A program made the translations under genes and the position numbers. A stretch of DNA of 9,586 nucleotides from Nitrospirota bacterium (GTDB lineage: Bacteria; Nitrospirota; 9FT-COMBO-42-15; HDB-SIOI813): contig JAHFER010000045.1 of assembly GCA_023248365.1 (NCBI GenBank), positions 1-9,586 on the forward strand, in the 5' to 3' direction. The first letter of the stretch is position 1. The number at the start of each line of letters is the position of its first letter. Positions 1-7,584 of the stretch are shown piece after piece. Below the pieces are notes generated by a model. It did no database searches, was not told the origin of the DNA, and saw only the letters and a program-made list of their open reading frames with translations.

Positions 1-1211
1 ACCTGGCTCATTTCAAATATTGGCAGAAGTATTGAAAGCACTACGAACATTACGATTACTCCCATAAAAAGGATCATTAAAGGTTCAATCAGTGATGTTA
101 GTCCTGCCACTGTAGTATCAACCTCATCATCATACGTTTCAGCAACCTTTGATAACATTCCTTCAAGCTCTCCGCTCCTCTCCCCAACGGTTATCATCTG
201 TATGACCATTGATGGAAATACTCCGCTTCTCTTTAGGGGTTCGGATAATGATTCCCCTTCCCGTATACGATCTTTGGCATCTTCCAGTATCTTTGACAGG
301 ACTGTATTATTGACTACAGCCTTTACAATCTCCATTGAGGTTATCAGCGGTACACCGCTTGCTAAAAGTGTACTCAGCGTCCTGGCAAACCGTGACACTG
401 CTATTAACTTTATTGTCTTACCGAATAATGGGGTTTTTAGTATCATTCTATCATAATTTTCCTTTCCCTGAGGTGTCTTTACATATTTTGATATTATGAT
501 GGCTATGGAAATTATAGCCCCGGCTAACACCCACCAGTAGTACCTGAAAAAGTTACTGATAGAAATCAGCGTCAGGGTTGGCAGAGGCAGCGCCTGACCT
601 GTGTCTTCAAATACCTTTGTGACCTGCGGTATGACAAAGCTGAAGAGAAATGCCAGAACCCCCATTCCTATGAACAACATCAAAATAGGATAGGTCATAG
701 CTGCCCATAGTTTATTTTTCAATCTGACCTGGCTTTCCTGAAAATCAGCAAGCCGTGCAAGGACTACATCAAGGGCCCCGCTGGCCTCTCCAGCCTGGAT
801 CATGTTTGTATACAGGGAGGAAAATATCTTAGGGTGTTCTCTCATCGCATCTGCGAGAGACTTTCCCTCACGAACATCTTCTCTGACCCTTGTGATGCTC
901 CTTTTTAATAAAGGATCATCAACATGGTCAATAGTGGCTGACAGGGATTCCATAAGCGGAAGACCTGCTGCCAGTAGTGTTGCCAGTTGTCTGGTAAGGA
1001 TTGTTATCTCCTGTTTTTTTACCCTTCTTAGTATGCTTATGAAGGCAGAGGGCTCTCCCTCTGCCTTTTTTGTTGTCTCCTCGGATATCGCAACAAGGAA
1101 TATACCGGACTTTCTCAGTTTTGCTTTTGCGCTTTGCAGGCTTTCGGCATCTATAAATCCCTTTGTATCTTTTCCTTCCCTATTTAGTCCCTTGTATTCA
1201 AATACCGGCAT
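1..1211 (-). CDS. gspF: Type II secretion inner-membrane platform protein GspF (3' end cut by window edge)
   Basis: GspF is the polytopic inner-membrane protein of the T2SS that couples the GspE ATPase to pseudopilus assembly. I translated 403 codons without a stop; the frame leaves the window after ...ILLPIFEMSQ, which is where GspF proteins normally end, so only a few codons are missing. It opens with the family N-terminus MPVFEYKGLN. Two T2SSF repeats follow, at about residues 68-190 and 270-395. Each has the paired signature: LATLLAAGLPL with QAGEASGAL in the first, and LSTLLASGVPL with TVGERSGELE in the second. Hydrophobic segments lie at about 172-194, 224-241 and 377-397. The ATG at 1211-1209 is separated from the gspE TAA by a single base, with no strong Shine-Dalgarno (SD) sequence, which suggests translational coupling. 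PilC of type IV pili is homologous, but the gspC-D-E context makes GspF the right name. Confidence 0.96.
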   Translation of the reverse strand, partial: MPVFEYKGLNREGKDTKGFIDAESLQSAKAKLRKSGIFLVAISEETTKKAEGEPSAFISILRRVKKQEITILTRQLATLLAAGLPLMESLSATIDHVDDPLLKRSITRVREDVREGKSLADAMREHPKIFSSLYTNMIQAGEASGALDVVLARLADFQESQVRLKNKLWAAMTYPILMLFIGMGVLAFLFSFVIPQVTKVFEDTGQALPLPTLTLISISNFFRYYWWVLAGAIISIAIIISKYVKTPQGKENYDRMILKTPLFGKTIKLIAVSRFARTLSTLLASGVPLITSMEIVKAVVNNTVLSKILEDAKDRIREGESLSEPLKRSGVFPSMVIQMITVGERSGELEGMLSKVAETYDDEVDTTVAGLTSLIEPLMILFMGVIVMFVVLSILLPIFEMSQ

Positions 1212-1212
1212 T

Positions 1213-2934
1213 TTACTCTACTATATCTTCCTGTGTAACCCTGAGGACTTCTTCTATGCTTGTGACGCCTGCCAAAACCTTAGCAGCGCCATCAACCCTT
1301 AATGTCTTCATCCCGCATTCAATGGCCTTATTTTTTATAACCTGAGAGTTAACATTCTGTAAAATAAAATTCCTTAGCTCATCGTTTATCAGTAGCAATT
1401 CATATATGCCTGTACGTCCTCGGTAGCCTGTCTGCAGGCACTTGTCGCAGCCGACCGGCAGGTATATAGTGAAGTCCTCTGCCTGTGACGGGTCAAGCCC
1501 TAATTCCTTTAATTCAGGAAATGCAGGAGTATGTTCTTTCTTGCAATGAGGGCATAGATTCCTAATCAGTCTCTGGGCGATTATAGCTACCACAGAGGAA
1601 GACACAAGGAAGGGTTCTATCCCCATATCTATGAGCCTCGTAATAGCCCCTGCTGAGTCATTCGTATGGAGCGTGCTGAATACAAGGTGTCCTGTTAATG
1701 AGGCCTGTATTGCAATCTCTGCGGTCTCAAGGTCTCTGACCTCTCCGATCATTATTACATCAGGGTCCTGACGGAGGATGGACCTGAGCCCTTTTCCAAA
1801 GGTGAGTTCTATCTTTGGGTTAACCTGTACCTGACCTATACCTTTTATCTGATATTCCACAGGGTCTTCAATCGTAATAATATTTTTCCCCGGAGAATTT
1901 ATTTCTGTAAGTGATGCGTAAAGTGTGGTGGTCTTACCGCTTCCTGTAGGCCCTGTAACAAGGACAATGCCGTGCGAAAGCCTGATTAGCCGTTGTAATA
2001 CAGCCTGTGCCTCCAGTGACAGACCTATGTCTGTGAGCCTGAGCATATAGCCTGATTTATCGAGTAGTCTCAATACAACCCTCTCACCAAATGATGTGGG
2101 TATGAGTGAAACACGTATGTCTATTTCTTTTCCTGCTATCTTTAGTCCTATCCTGCCGTCCTGAGGAAGTCTCTTTTCCGCAATATTCAGAGATGCCATA
2201 ATCTTTATTCTTGAGGTAATACTTGGTTGAAACCTCTTTGGTAGTGTAAGTATGTTGTGCAGAACGCCATCTACCCTGAAACGTACTATAATATCCCTTT
2301 CAAAGGGTTCAAAATGAATGTCGCTTGCACGGTCCTTTACTGATCTGAACATCAAAGAATTTATGAGTTTTATTATGGGGGCTTCATCTACTGCATCTAT
2401 GAGGTCAATAGGTTCGTCAAGGCCTACGTGTAATGACTCATCCCCCATATCTTCTATAACCTGTTCTGCGGCCTCTTTGTGGGTTTCATAAGCCATATTA
2501 ATAGCATTAAGAATTGTTATGGATTCTGTAAGAAACAGTTCCATGTCTGAGTTTAAGAATACCTTAAGATCATCAATAGGTTTTAAGTTTATGGGATCTG
2601 ATATTGCAACCTTCACAATATCTTTTCCCCTGCTGAATGGCAGGATAATATGCCTTTTTAAAAAGGTGATAGGTACGGATGAGACTAAGTCCTTATCAAT
2701 ATCTTCTTCTGTTATATTATGGAGATACGGTATCTGAAACTGTGTGCTTAATGCCATTAGCAGGTCATTTTCTCTGATATGTTTGGTACGTATTAGTATT
2801 TCACCAATATGTCCCCCCTTCTCCTTTTGAATATCCAGACATTCCTGTAAGTCTTTTTCCCCAAGGGGGTACATCTTCTGTAAAATCTGGCCTAAGAGTT
2901 CTCTCTTCCTTTGCTTCGGATTCATGGTATTCAT
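1213..2934 (-). CDS. gspE: Type II secretion ATPase GspE
   Basis: GspE is the cytoplasmic hexameric ATPase that powers pseudopilus extension in the T2SS. The 573-residue length is usual. Residues about 10-150 form the N-terminal GspE/MshEN-type region that docks on the platform. The catalytic core shows Walker A GPTGSGKT (328-335), the Asp box TIEDPVE (354-360), Walker B DPDVIMIGEVRD (390-401) and the His box ending STLHTND (420-426). A zinc-binding module is complete, with Cys461/Cys464 and Cys496/Cys499, a feature typical of GspE and PilB. The ATG at 2934 starts five bases after the gspD stop; a second ATG three codons in (2925) is a possible alternative. Neither has a good SD, so coupling to gspD is likely. 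The secretin and GspC neighbours favour GspE over PilB. No catalytic residue is missing. Confidence 0.97.
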   Translation of the reverse strand: MNTMNPKQRKRELLGQILQKMYPLGEKDLQECLDIQKEKGGHIGEILIRTKHIRENDLLMALSTQFQIPYLHNITEEDIDKDLVSSVPITFLKRHIILPFSRGKDIVKVAISDPINLKPIDDLKVFLNSDMELFLTESITILNAINMAYETHKEAAEQVIEDMGDESLHVGLDEPIDLIDAVDEAPIIKLINSLMFRSVKDRASDIHFEPFERDIIVRFRVDGVLHNILTLPKRFQPSITSRIKIMASLNIAEKRLPQDGRIGLKIAGKEIDIRVSLIPTSFGERVVLRLLDKSGYMLRLTDIGLSLEAQAVLQRLIRLSHGIVLVTGPTGSGKTTTLYASLTEINSPGKNIITIEDPVEYQIKGIGQVQVNPKIELTFGKGLRSILRQDPDVIMIGEVRDLETAEIAIQASLTGHLVFSTLHTNDSAGAITRLIDMGIEPFLVSSSVVAIIAQRLIRNLCPHCKKEHTPAFPELKELGLDPSQAEDFTIYLPVGCDKCLQTGYRGRTGIYELLLINDELRNFILQNVNSQVIKNKAIECGMKTLRVDGAAKVLAGVTSIEEVLRVTQEDIVE

Positions 2935-2939
2935 GGGAG

Positions 2940-4994
2940 TTATTTGGACTCTTTTTTTGAATTTGCCGGAGGATTCAGGATAAACCCTTCTTTTAAATCA
3001 AAATTATATCTTTTCCTGAATTCCTCACCCTTCTTCCTCTTGTCATTACTTATTGCTGCAAGCGCCTCTGCATCCCTCATTATGTGAGGGGACAGAAAAA
3101 TCAAGAGATTGGTTTTTGAATTCTGCCTGCTCTGATACTTGAACAGATAACCAAGAAGCGGAATATCACCCAGAAGTGGCACCTTCCTTTCCGTAATGGT
3201 TACATCATCTTTTATAAGCCCGCCTATAACAACAGTCTCATTATCACTTATTACCACAGATGTCTCTGCTGACCTCTTGTTCGTTATGGGTACTTCCTGG
3301 TTTGTTCCGACCGGAATGCTTCCCCCAAGACTTGATATTTCCTGATATATATCAAGTTTAACAAGGTTGCTTTCAGTTGTATGAGGGGTAATCTTTAACT
3401 GAATACCGACATCTTTTCTTTCAATGGTTGCCTGTACATTCCCTCCTGCTGTCTGGCTTACACCTGTAATAAACGGGACATTCTGACCCACAATAATCTT
3501 AGCCTCCTGATTATCCAGGGTAAGGATATTTGGTGTTGAAAGGATATTTACATCAGTATCTGCCTGGAACATTCTGACCAACAGCCCTACGTTAAGTGTT
3601 TTTCCATCAGGGAGAAAACCTTTTACTGCGGTGCCTACTAACCCGCTTACACTTAGAGGGTTTGCAGCAAAGGTCGAAATTCCAGCACCAGGCGGGGCAA
3701 GCAAGGTACCTCCCGCAAATGTAGTACCTGTTGCACTTACACCTTCTGTAGTTCTCCACTCCACACCAAACTCACGGGTCTTGTCAAGGCTCATCTCTAC
3801 AATTGCCGCCTCTACATATACCTGTTTCCTTTTTACATCAAGCCGTTCAATAATTGATTTAACACGCTCATAATCCTCCGGAGAGGCCATGATTATCAAA
3901 GAATTTGTTGCCTTGTCCGCGGTTACAGAAATACCGCCTTCAAAATGCACAACTGCCTCCTGAGGAGGTTGTCCCCCCGGTGGTTTTGCCGGAATCTTGC
4001 TCGCAAGATTTGAAAGCACCTTTGCCATATCTTCTGCGCTGGCATTCTGAAGATAGTCTACATATATGCCGCCTTTACCTTTAGGAGGCTCTGTATCTAA
4101 TTCTTCAATAAGTTCAAGAAGCTTATCCATGTTGCTGTTTACATCAGTAATTATCAGAACATTTGTCTGAGGATAAGGGATGCTTGAACCGTCTTTTGAT
4201 ATTAACGGGGATATAAGCCTTGAAAGCTCTGTAGTACCTATGTGCTTCAGTTTTATAATCCTTGTTTGAAAGTTTTCATCAGGCGGCAGACTCTTTTCTT
4301 CTGTTACAACACTTACTCCGCTTTGTTTTGCCTCCCTTGAGGGAAATATCTTAATGACCTTGTTTTCCACTACTGCTGTGAATCCTTTCATATCAAGTAC
4401 TGTTAAAAATACCTGATATGCCTCATCCACTGATATTTTTGTCGGGGAAATTACAGTGACCTTCCCCTGAACCTTTTCATCAATAATAAAGTTTTTCCCT
4501 GTAAGTTCACTGATGAATTTTACAAATGTCTGAAGATCAACATTGTTGAAGTCAAGGGTTACCATCCTGTCAGAAGACTTAATCTGAGATGGCGCTGCGC
4601 CGGGCTGAGAGGATACAGCGGGTTGCTGCGTTCGTCCTGAGGAAGGCGGGGATGTAACTACAGGCTCCTGTTGGTGGAGCGGTGGCGCTGAAACAACTGG
4701 TTTTGGTGTTCTGCCCATTACAGGCGGCAGTGTCCTTCCCTGTGGAGGTGTTACTGCCGGGGGTGGTGTTATTATCTGCGGAAAAGACCCTTCGGTTTCC
4801 CTCAGCTCTATTACATCTGACCCACCGCCGCCTCGTTGCAGAGTTCTTACTGTTCCTTCTGTTTCTCCAAGATTCCCTTCATAGAACATCGGAGGAATGG
4901 GCGGGCTTATCTGTGCAAACAGATCCCCGGCAGGTTTAGATAACATAACAAACAAAAGACCGGCTACCAGAAGGAAACTTTTTTCTATCTTCAG
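2940..4994 (-). CDS. gspD: Type II secretion outer-membrane secretin GspD
   Basis: GspD forms the outer-membrane channel of the T2SS. From the conventional TTG at 4955 the protein is 671 residues, but that start cuts a signal peptide in half. Reading 13 codons further up to CTG 4994-4992 gives KIEKSFLLVAGLLFVMLS and a cleavage site after LFA, with GGAGG (5001-5005) six bases upstream; I prefer this 684-residue form. In TTG numbering, residues about 58-128 are a Pro-rich linker, 131-208 the N0/STN domain, 229-289 an N1-type domain and 296-375 an N3-type domain that runs into VYVEAAIVEM. The secretin core follows to about 628, with ILSTPNILTLDNQEAKI, VVIGGLIKDD and PLLGDIPLLGYLFK. Only two N-modules are seen between N0 and the core where most T2SS secretins have three. 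The gene follows gspC across 120 bases of tandem repeat. The start codon is less certain than the identity. Confidence 0.93.
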   Translation of the reverse strand: MKIEKSFLLVAGLLFVMLSKPAGDLFAQISPPIPPMFYEGNLGETEGTVRTLQRGGGGSDVIELRETEGSFPQIITPPPAVTPPQGRTLPPVMGRTPKPVVSAPPLHQQEPVVTSPPSSGRTQQPAVSSQPGAAPSQIKSSDRMVTLDFNNVDLQTFVKFISELTGKNFIIDEKVQGKVTVISPTKISVDEAYQVFLTVLDMKGFTAVVENKVIKIFPSREAKQSGVSVVTEEKSLPPDENFQTRIIKLKHIGTTELSRLISPLISKDGSSIPYPQTNVLIITDVNSNMDKLLELIEELDTEPPKGKGGIYVDYLQNASAEDMAKVLSNLASKIPAKPPGGQPPQEAVVHFEGGISVTADKATNSLIIMASPEDYERVKSIIERLDVKRKQVYVEAAIVEMSLDKTREFGVEWRTTEGVSATGTTFAGGTLLAPPGAGISTFAANPLSVSGLVGTAVKGFLPDGKTLNVGLLVRMFQADTDVNILSTPNILTLDNQEAKIIVGQNVPFITGVSQTAGGNVQATIERKDVGIQLKITPHTTESNLVKLDIYQEISSLGGSIPVGTNQEVPITNKRSAETSVVISDNETVVIGGLIKDDVTITERKVPLLGDIPLLGYLFKYQSRQNSKTNLLIFLSPHIMRDAEALAAISNDKRKKGEEFRKRYNFDLKEGFILNPPANSKKESK

Positions 4995-5005
4995 CTCACA
5001 CCTCC
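4995..5005 (-). promoter_or_regulatory. Shine-Dalgarno that decides the gspD start
   Basis: On the minus strand GGAGG (5005-5001) is followed by a six-base spacer and then CTG at 4994-4992, which is in frame with gspD. The next in-frame candidate usually accepted, TTG at 4955, has no SD and lies inside the hydrophobic core of the signal peptide. A GTG at 4999-4997 sits too close to the SD and meets TGA two codons later. An in-frame TAG at 5013-5015 limits any further extension. Confidence 0.6.
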
Positions 5006-5015
5006 AGGATAACTA

Positions 5016-5113
5016 CTTCTTATAACAATTTACCATAAACTATTAACTATCCATTACTTCTTGCTTCTGACTTCTTGCCCCTGTTTTCTGACCTCTAACT
5101 TCTGACTTCTTGT
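5016..5113 (-). repeat. Degenerate heptanucleotide tandem repeat between gspC and gspD
   Basis: Read on the minus strand in 7-base steps, this stretch falls into about 14 related units. The clearest are GTCAGAA (5065-5071, 5086-5092, 5100-5106), GCAAGAA (5058-5064, 5072-5078) and ACAAGAA (5107-5113). Units nearer gspD have drifted to AT-rich forms such as ATAGTTA (5044-5050). The array begins immediately after the base next to the gspC TAG (5115-5117) and runs to within about ten bases of the gspD SD. It resembles the short tandemly repeated (STRR-type) intergenic sequences described in several phyla. It contains no open reading frame and no clear terminator, so the two genes are probably co-transcribed through it. 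Confidence 0.75.
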
Positions 5114-5114
5114 A

Positions 5115-6014
5115 CTATCGTACCTCATAATTAAGTGTTAACTTCTGACCTGCACGCATAAGGTCAATTGCAAATCTATCATTATCTTTCAGCATCTGAT
5201 ATACCTGAAATGCCTTTTCAGGGTCTTTTAGTTCTACTCCATTAATGCTGTGTAAGATGTCCCCATTTCTAAGACCTACTTTTTCAAAGAGGCTGTTTGG
5301 AACAATTGAAAAAATCCTGAATCCATCAGCCGCTCCTCCGGTAAAATTTGGTACAAGACGTGCCTGTGTCAGCAGCTTATTCATATCCTGTGTGGCTTCT
5401 TCCACAACTTCTCTGTCAACAACCATTGTAGAAGGCATTGATTGAGAAGCCTCAGGAGATGGGGGCGCCACAGGCGCCGGCTGCATAGGAGGCCGTGATT
5501 GTGCCTGGAATGGTGTGTCTTGTCCTCCCGGTTCTATATCTTCCCTTTTTCCGTCCCTGGATATTGTTATCCTGTTCCTCATAATGTTCAGGAGTTTAAC
5601 ACCAGGAGCTATTGTATCATTTATTCTGAAAATCTTATGTACCTTTTGAAATGGGTCTTCTATAATTGCATACGAATATGTGTCACTGCCGGCTACAGTT
5701 CCTATAAGCTTAACTGGCACAGGAGGTTTTTCTTCTCTTGCAGGAGCTGAAGGGGTTGCAGAAACCGGAGGCGGTGGAACAAAGATAGGTTTTGAATTAA
5801 AGATGTTTCGCTCCAATATTAATTTGTATGCCTCAAACGGCACGGCTTCTCTTTGAACGGAGCTTTCTGCACTGCCTGAAAACCCCGCCCTAAAGGGAGG
5901 TTCAATCCTTCTTGCAATCTGAAATGTCAGGATTTGTGCAGCAAAGAATGTTCCTGCTCCCAGTATAAGAAGGTTTAATGGTATAAAATAATTTTTTAGT
6001 AAAGTTTGATACAC
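5115..6014 (-). CDS. gspC: Type II secretion clamp protein GspC with C-terminal PDZ domain
   Basis: GspC is a bitopic inner-membrane protein that links the platform to the secretin through its periplasmic HR domain. The 299 residues show a short cytoplasmic N-terminus, one transmembrane helix (about 11-33), and the family motif YKLILERNIFN (63-73). A Pro-rich linker precedes the HR domain (about 98-162, VKLIGTVAGS...YAIIED...KIFRINDTI). A second Pro-rich linker (about 163-198) leads to a PDZ domain (about 225-299) with GFRIFSIVPNSLFEKVGLRN and GDILHSINGVEL. The start is GTG 6014-6012: an in-frame TGA at 6024-6026 prevents extension, and GGTGA lies about eight bases upstream. The stop is TAG at 5115-5117. 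It is the first gene of the gsp operon here, about 36 bases downstream of a recognisable promoter -10. The length and domain order match GspC proteins of the PDZ class rather than the coiled-coil class. Confidence 0.93.
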   Translation of the reverse strand: MYQTLLKNYFIPLNLLILGAGTFFAAQILTFQIARRIEPPFRAGFSGSAESSVQREAVPFEAYKLILERNIFNSKPIFVPPPPVSATPSAPAREEKPPVPVKLIGTVAGSDTYSYAIIEDPFQKVHKIFRINDTIAPGVKLLNIMRNRITISRDGKREDIEPGGQDTPFQAQSRPPMQPAPVAPPSPEASQSMPSTMVVDREVVEEATQDMNKLLTQARLVPNFTGGAADGFRIFSIVPNSLFEKVGLRNGDILHSINGVELKDPEKAFQVYQMLKDNDRFAIDLMRAGQKLTLNYEVR

Positions 6015-6049
6015 CAGACTAAATCACCAAAAAAACAAATTTTCAATAT

Positions 6050-6077
6050 ATTACAATGGGTAATATTGTAGAGTCAA
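6050..6077 (-). promoter_or_regulatory. Probable sigma70-type promoter for the gspC-D-E-F operon
   Basis: On the minus strand TTGACT (6077-6072) matches the -35 consensus at five of six positions and TGTAAT (6055-6050) matches the -10 consensus at five of six, with a 16-base spacer. Transcription would begin near 6043, giving a leader of about 30 bases before the gspC GTG. It lies directly downstream of a hairpin that could end the preceding transcript. This is a visual match, not a measured promoter. Confidence 0.5.
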
Positions 6078-6089
6078 GGATTAAGGATT

Positions 6090-6117
6090 AAAGGCGGACT
6101 TTTTCAAGACCGCCTTT
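6090..6117 (-). terminator. GC-rich hairpin between the outer-membrane protein gene and gspC
   Basis: The arms AAAGGCGG (6090-6097) and CCGCCTTT (6110-6117) are perfectly complementary. Inside them, after one mismatch, CTT pairs with AAG, leaving a four-base loop that reads GAAA on the minus strand. It starts 14 bases after the TAA of the outer-membrane protein gene. The U-tract after it is short and broken by two AAGGATT-type repeats, so termination may be partial or Rho-assisted; it could also protect the 3' end of the upstream message. Confidence 0.5.
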
Positions 6118-6131
6118 AGACCGCGATAGAC

Positions 6132-7214
6132 TTAAAATCCTATTGCTAACTGTACTACATGCCTTGCATCTTCTTTTTGTCCTGCAAATGCCCCTAACTC
6201 TTCCTTGTAATGAGCGTATGATAACTTAATAAGCCAGAGGTCAAATGTGGCTCCGTATGATAAATAGCCCTGGTTGAAGCCCGCTCTGAAGGAAAACAGA
6301 TAAGGGAGCTTAAGCTCTGCCCCGACATGCACCCGCTTATATGTGTCCTTTTCCTCTTTTATCTTTTTTGTGACATCAACCATATCCAACGCAAGGGTAT
6401 TCCGGAGTATCCAGAAATCAGGGCGTATGGAAATTCCAACATTAAGTTGTTGAGGTATCTTACCGGCATCTTTCAAATTCAGATCACCCACATTCTGTAA
6501 TACTGCCCCAATGGAAGGTCTGAGTGGCAGCTCCGGGTTTACCTTTACCCCTATGTCACCTGTGATACCTGAACCGGTATTTTTATTTTTATCAAAGTCT
6601 TTTGAAGGGTCGAATTTTGCGTCTGCAATATCTAACGCATAATAAGTTAGATTAACACTATTTCTCTGAATAAATTTTATTGTTACACCAGCCTGAACCT
6701 TTTGTCCCCAGAATCCATGGGCAATACCTAAAACCCCGCCTGCGTCTACCTTCCCATCTACATTAACCTGAGGATAGGTACGGTTTCGAATTTCTGCGCT
6801 CACTGAGGCTTGCCCTAATGCGCCTATACCAAAATTGTGAAATATAAGATTTGGGAAGAGAGACGTACGAAGATTGAACTGCTTCCCTATGTATTTTCCC
6901 AGCAAGTCGGTTACTTCTGTAACATTATTAGAATCAATATTTTTGAAATCATTATATGCGTTCATCCCTGTTTGAGAGAATTCAACTGTTGGATTCAATA
7001 TCTGGACGCTCACCTTTTTTACATCGTTGAGTCCGGCCGGGTTATAGAAAAGTGCATTCTCATCATCGGCTACTGTAATAAATGCGTTTCCCATGCCTAG
7101 CGGCCTGATCCCTTTGTAAAGGGCAGGGAATTCGCCGGCATGGACTTCAATAACTGATCCAAAGAACATCAGAAGAACAAGGCTATACATCCATAGCTTC
7201 TTTCTATAGTCCAT
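6132..7214 (-). CDS. Outer-membrane beta-barrel protein, PorV/UPF0164-like
   Basis: The protein has a Sec signal peptide (Lys-Lys, then a hydrophobic stretch, cleavage after VHA near residue 26). The N-terminal motif of PorV/UPF0164/TraF-like barrels follows: GIRPLGMGNAF and then ALFYNPAGL (about residues 54-62). The rest is alternating polar and hydrophobic strands with many Tyr and Phe, ending in a C-terminal Phe (LAIGF), as expected for a BAM-assembled barrel. I chose ATG 7214-7212 (360 residues) over the ATG at 7226, because the strong SD GGAGGAG (7224-7218) lies exactly before it and would otherwise be read as codons. The gene precedes the gsp operon on the same strand, separated by a hairpin and a promoter, so a role in secretion is not shown. 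Nothing else of a type IX system is visible. Members of this family include transporters and cargo-shuttle proteins; the substrate is unknown. Confidence 0.8.
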   Translation of the reverse strand: MDYRKKLWMYSLVLLMFFGSVIEVHAGEFPALYKGIRPLGMGNAFITVADDENALFYNPAGLNDVKKVSVQILNPTVEFSQTGMNAYNDFKNIDSNNVTEVTDLLGKYIGKQFNLRTSLFPNLIFHNFGIGALGQASVSAEIRNRTYPQVNVDGKVDAGGVLGIAHGFWGQKVQAGVTIKFIQRNSVNLTYYALDIADAKFDPSKDFDKNKNTGSGITGDIGVKVNPELPLRPSIGAVLQNVGDLNLKDAGKIPQQLNVGISIRPDFWILRNTLALDMVDVTKKIKEEKDTYKRVHVGAELKLPYLFSFRAGFNQGYLSYGATFDLWLIKLSYAHYKEELGAFAGQKEDARHVVQLAIGF

Positions 7215-7217
7215 AAT

Positions 7218-7224
7218 CTCCTCC
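7218..7224 (-). promoter_or_regulatory. Shine-Dalgarno that decides the barrel-protein start
   Basis: On the minus strand GGAGGAG lies just upstream of ATG 7214-7212, with a five-base spacer counted from its GGAGG core. The upstream in-frame ATG at 7226 overlaps this SD and has no SD of its own, so the shorter start is favoured. Confidence 0.7.
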
Positions 7225-7269
7225 ATAAAATAATTGATTACAATTTCATTTTCATTAAGATTTCTTTTT

Positions 7270-7311
7270 TTACACTGACACTGACACTTGCACTGTACCT
7301 GACACTGTCAC
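7270..7311 (-). repeat. Degenerate hexanucleotide tandem repeat, seven units
   Basis: On the minus strand seven 6-base units stand in perfect phase. GTGTCA occurs three times (7300-7305, 7282-7287, 7276-7281), with variants GTGACA, GGTACA, GTGCAA and GTGTAA. The array starts at the very next base after the TAA at 7312-7314 and ends in an A-run. It fills the first half of the gap between the lipoprotein frame and the barrel-protein gene. The units can pair with their own reverse complement only partly, and I do not call it a terminator. Confidence 0.8.
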
Positions 7312-7584
7312 TTAAGAGCAGTGCGGTGAAGTGCCAATCAAATTAGTAATGTAAGCTTTTAACTCTGAAAAATTGATAGTCCCATCAACAGGATTTTTAT
7401 CCAGTTGTCCTTGTATGTCATCTATCTTTTTGCCTATATTCGTCTTCTGGTTACTATCAAGTAGCCCTGAGTTTTCCAGACCTTTTTTAATTGTACCTAA
7501 ATCACGATTAAGATCTGTTATGTTAGATGTTATGACAGATGTTTCCGTTGGTGGAATTGTTTTTGGTAAGCCATCCGTGCAGAA
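7312..7584 (-). other. In-frame continuation of the lipoprotein beyond its TGA (90 codons to TAA)
   Basis: After the TGA at 7587-7585 the same frame stays open for 90 codons, FCTDGLPKTIPPTETS onward, to TAA at 7314-7312. The translated segment looks like real protein: helical stretches such as LNRDLGTIKKGLENSGLL and KKIDDIQGQLDK, few rare residues, and a Cys near each end (residues 206 and 293 of the joined chain) that would extend the pattern of paired cysteines in the upstream part. No SD or good start codon is seen near its beginning, so it is unlikely to be a separate gene. It is best read as the C-terminal third of one 294-codon gene that carries a nonsense codon, is recoded, or contains a sequence error. 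Confidence 0.65.

Noticed and set aside
202..1345. Plus-strand open frames over gspF and the end of gspE
   Set aside because: They lie opposite clearly conserved T2SS genes, have no SD and do not resemble proteins; they are shadows.
5016..5113. CRISPR array
   Set aside because: The units are seven bases with no spacers.
1213..6014. Type IV pilus biogenesis genes (pilB, pilC, pilQ)
   Set aside because: The GspC protein with HR and PDZ domains and the C-D-E-F order identify a type II secretion operon.
6132..7214. Reading the PorV-like protein as evidence of a type IX secretion system
   Set aside because: No other type IX component or C-terminal sorting domain is present, and the family motif is shared by many unrelated barrels.
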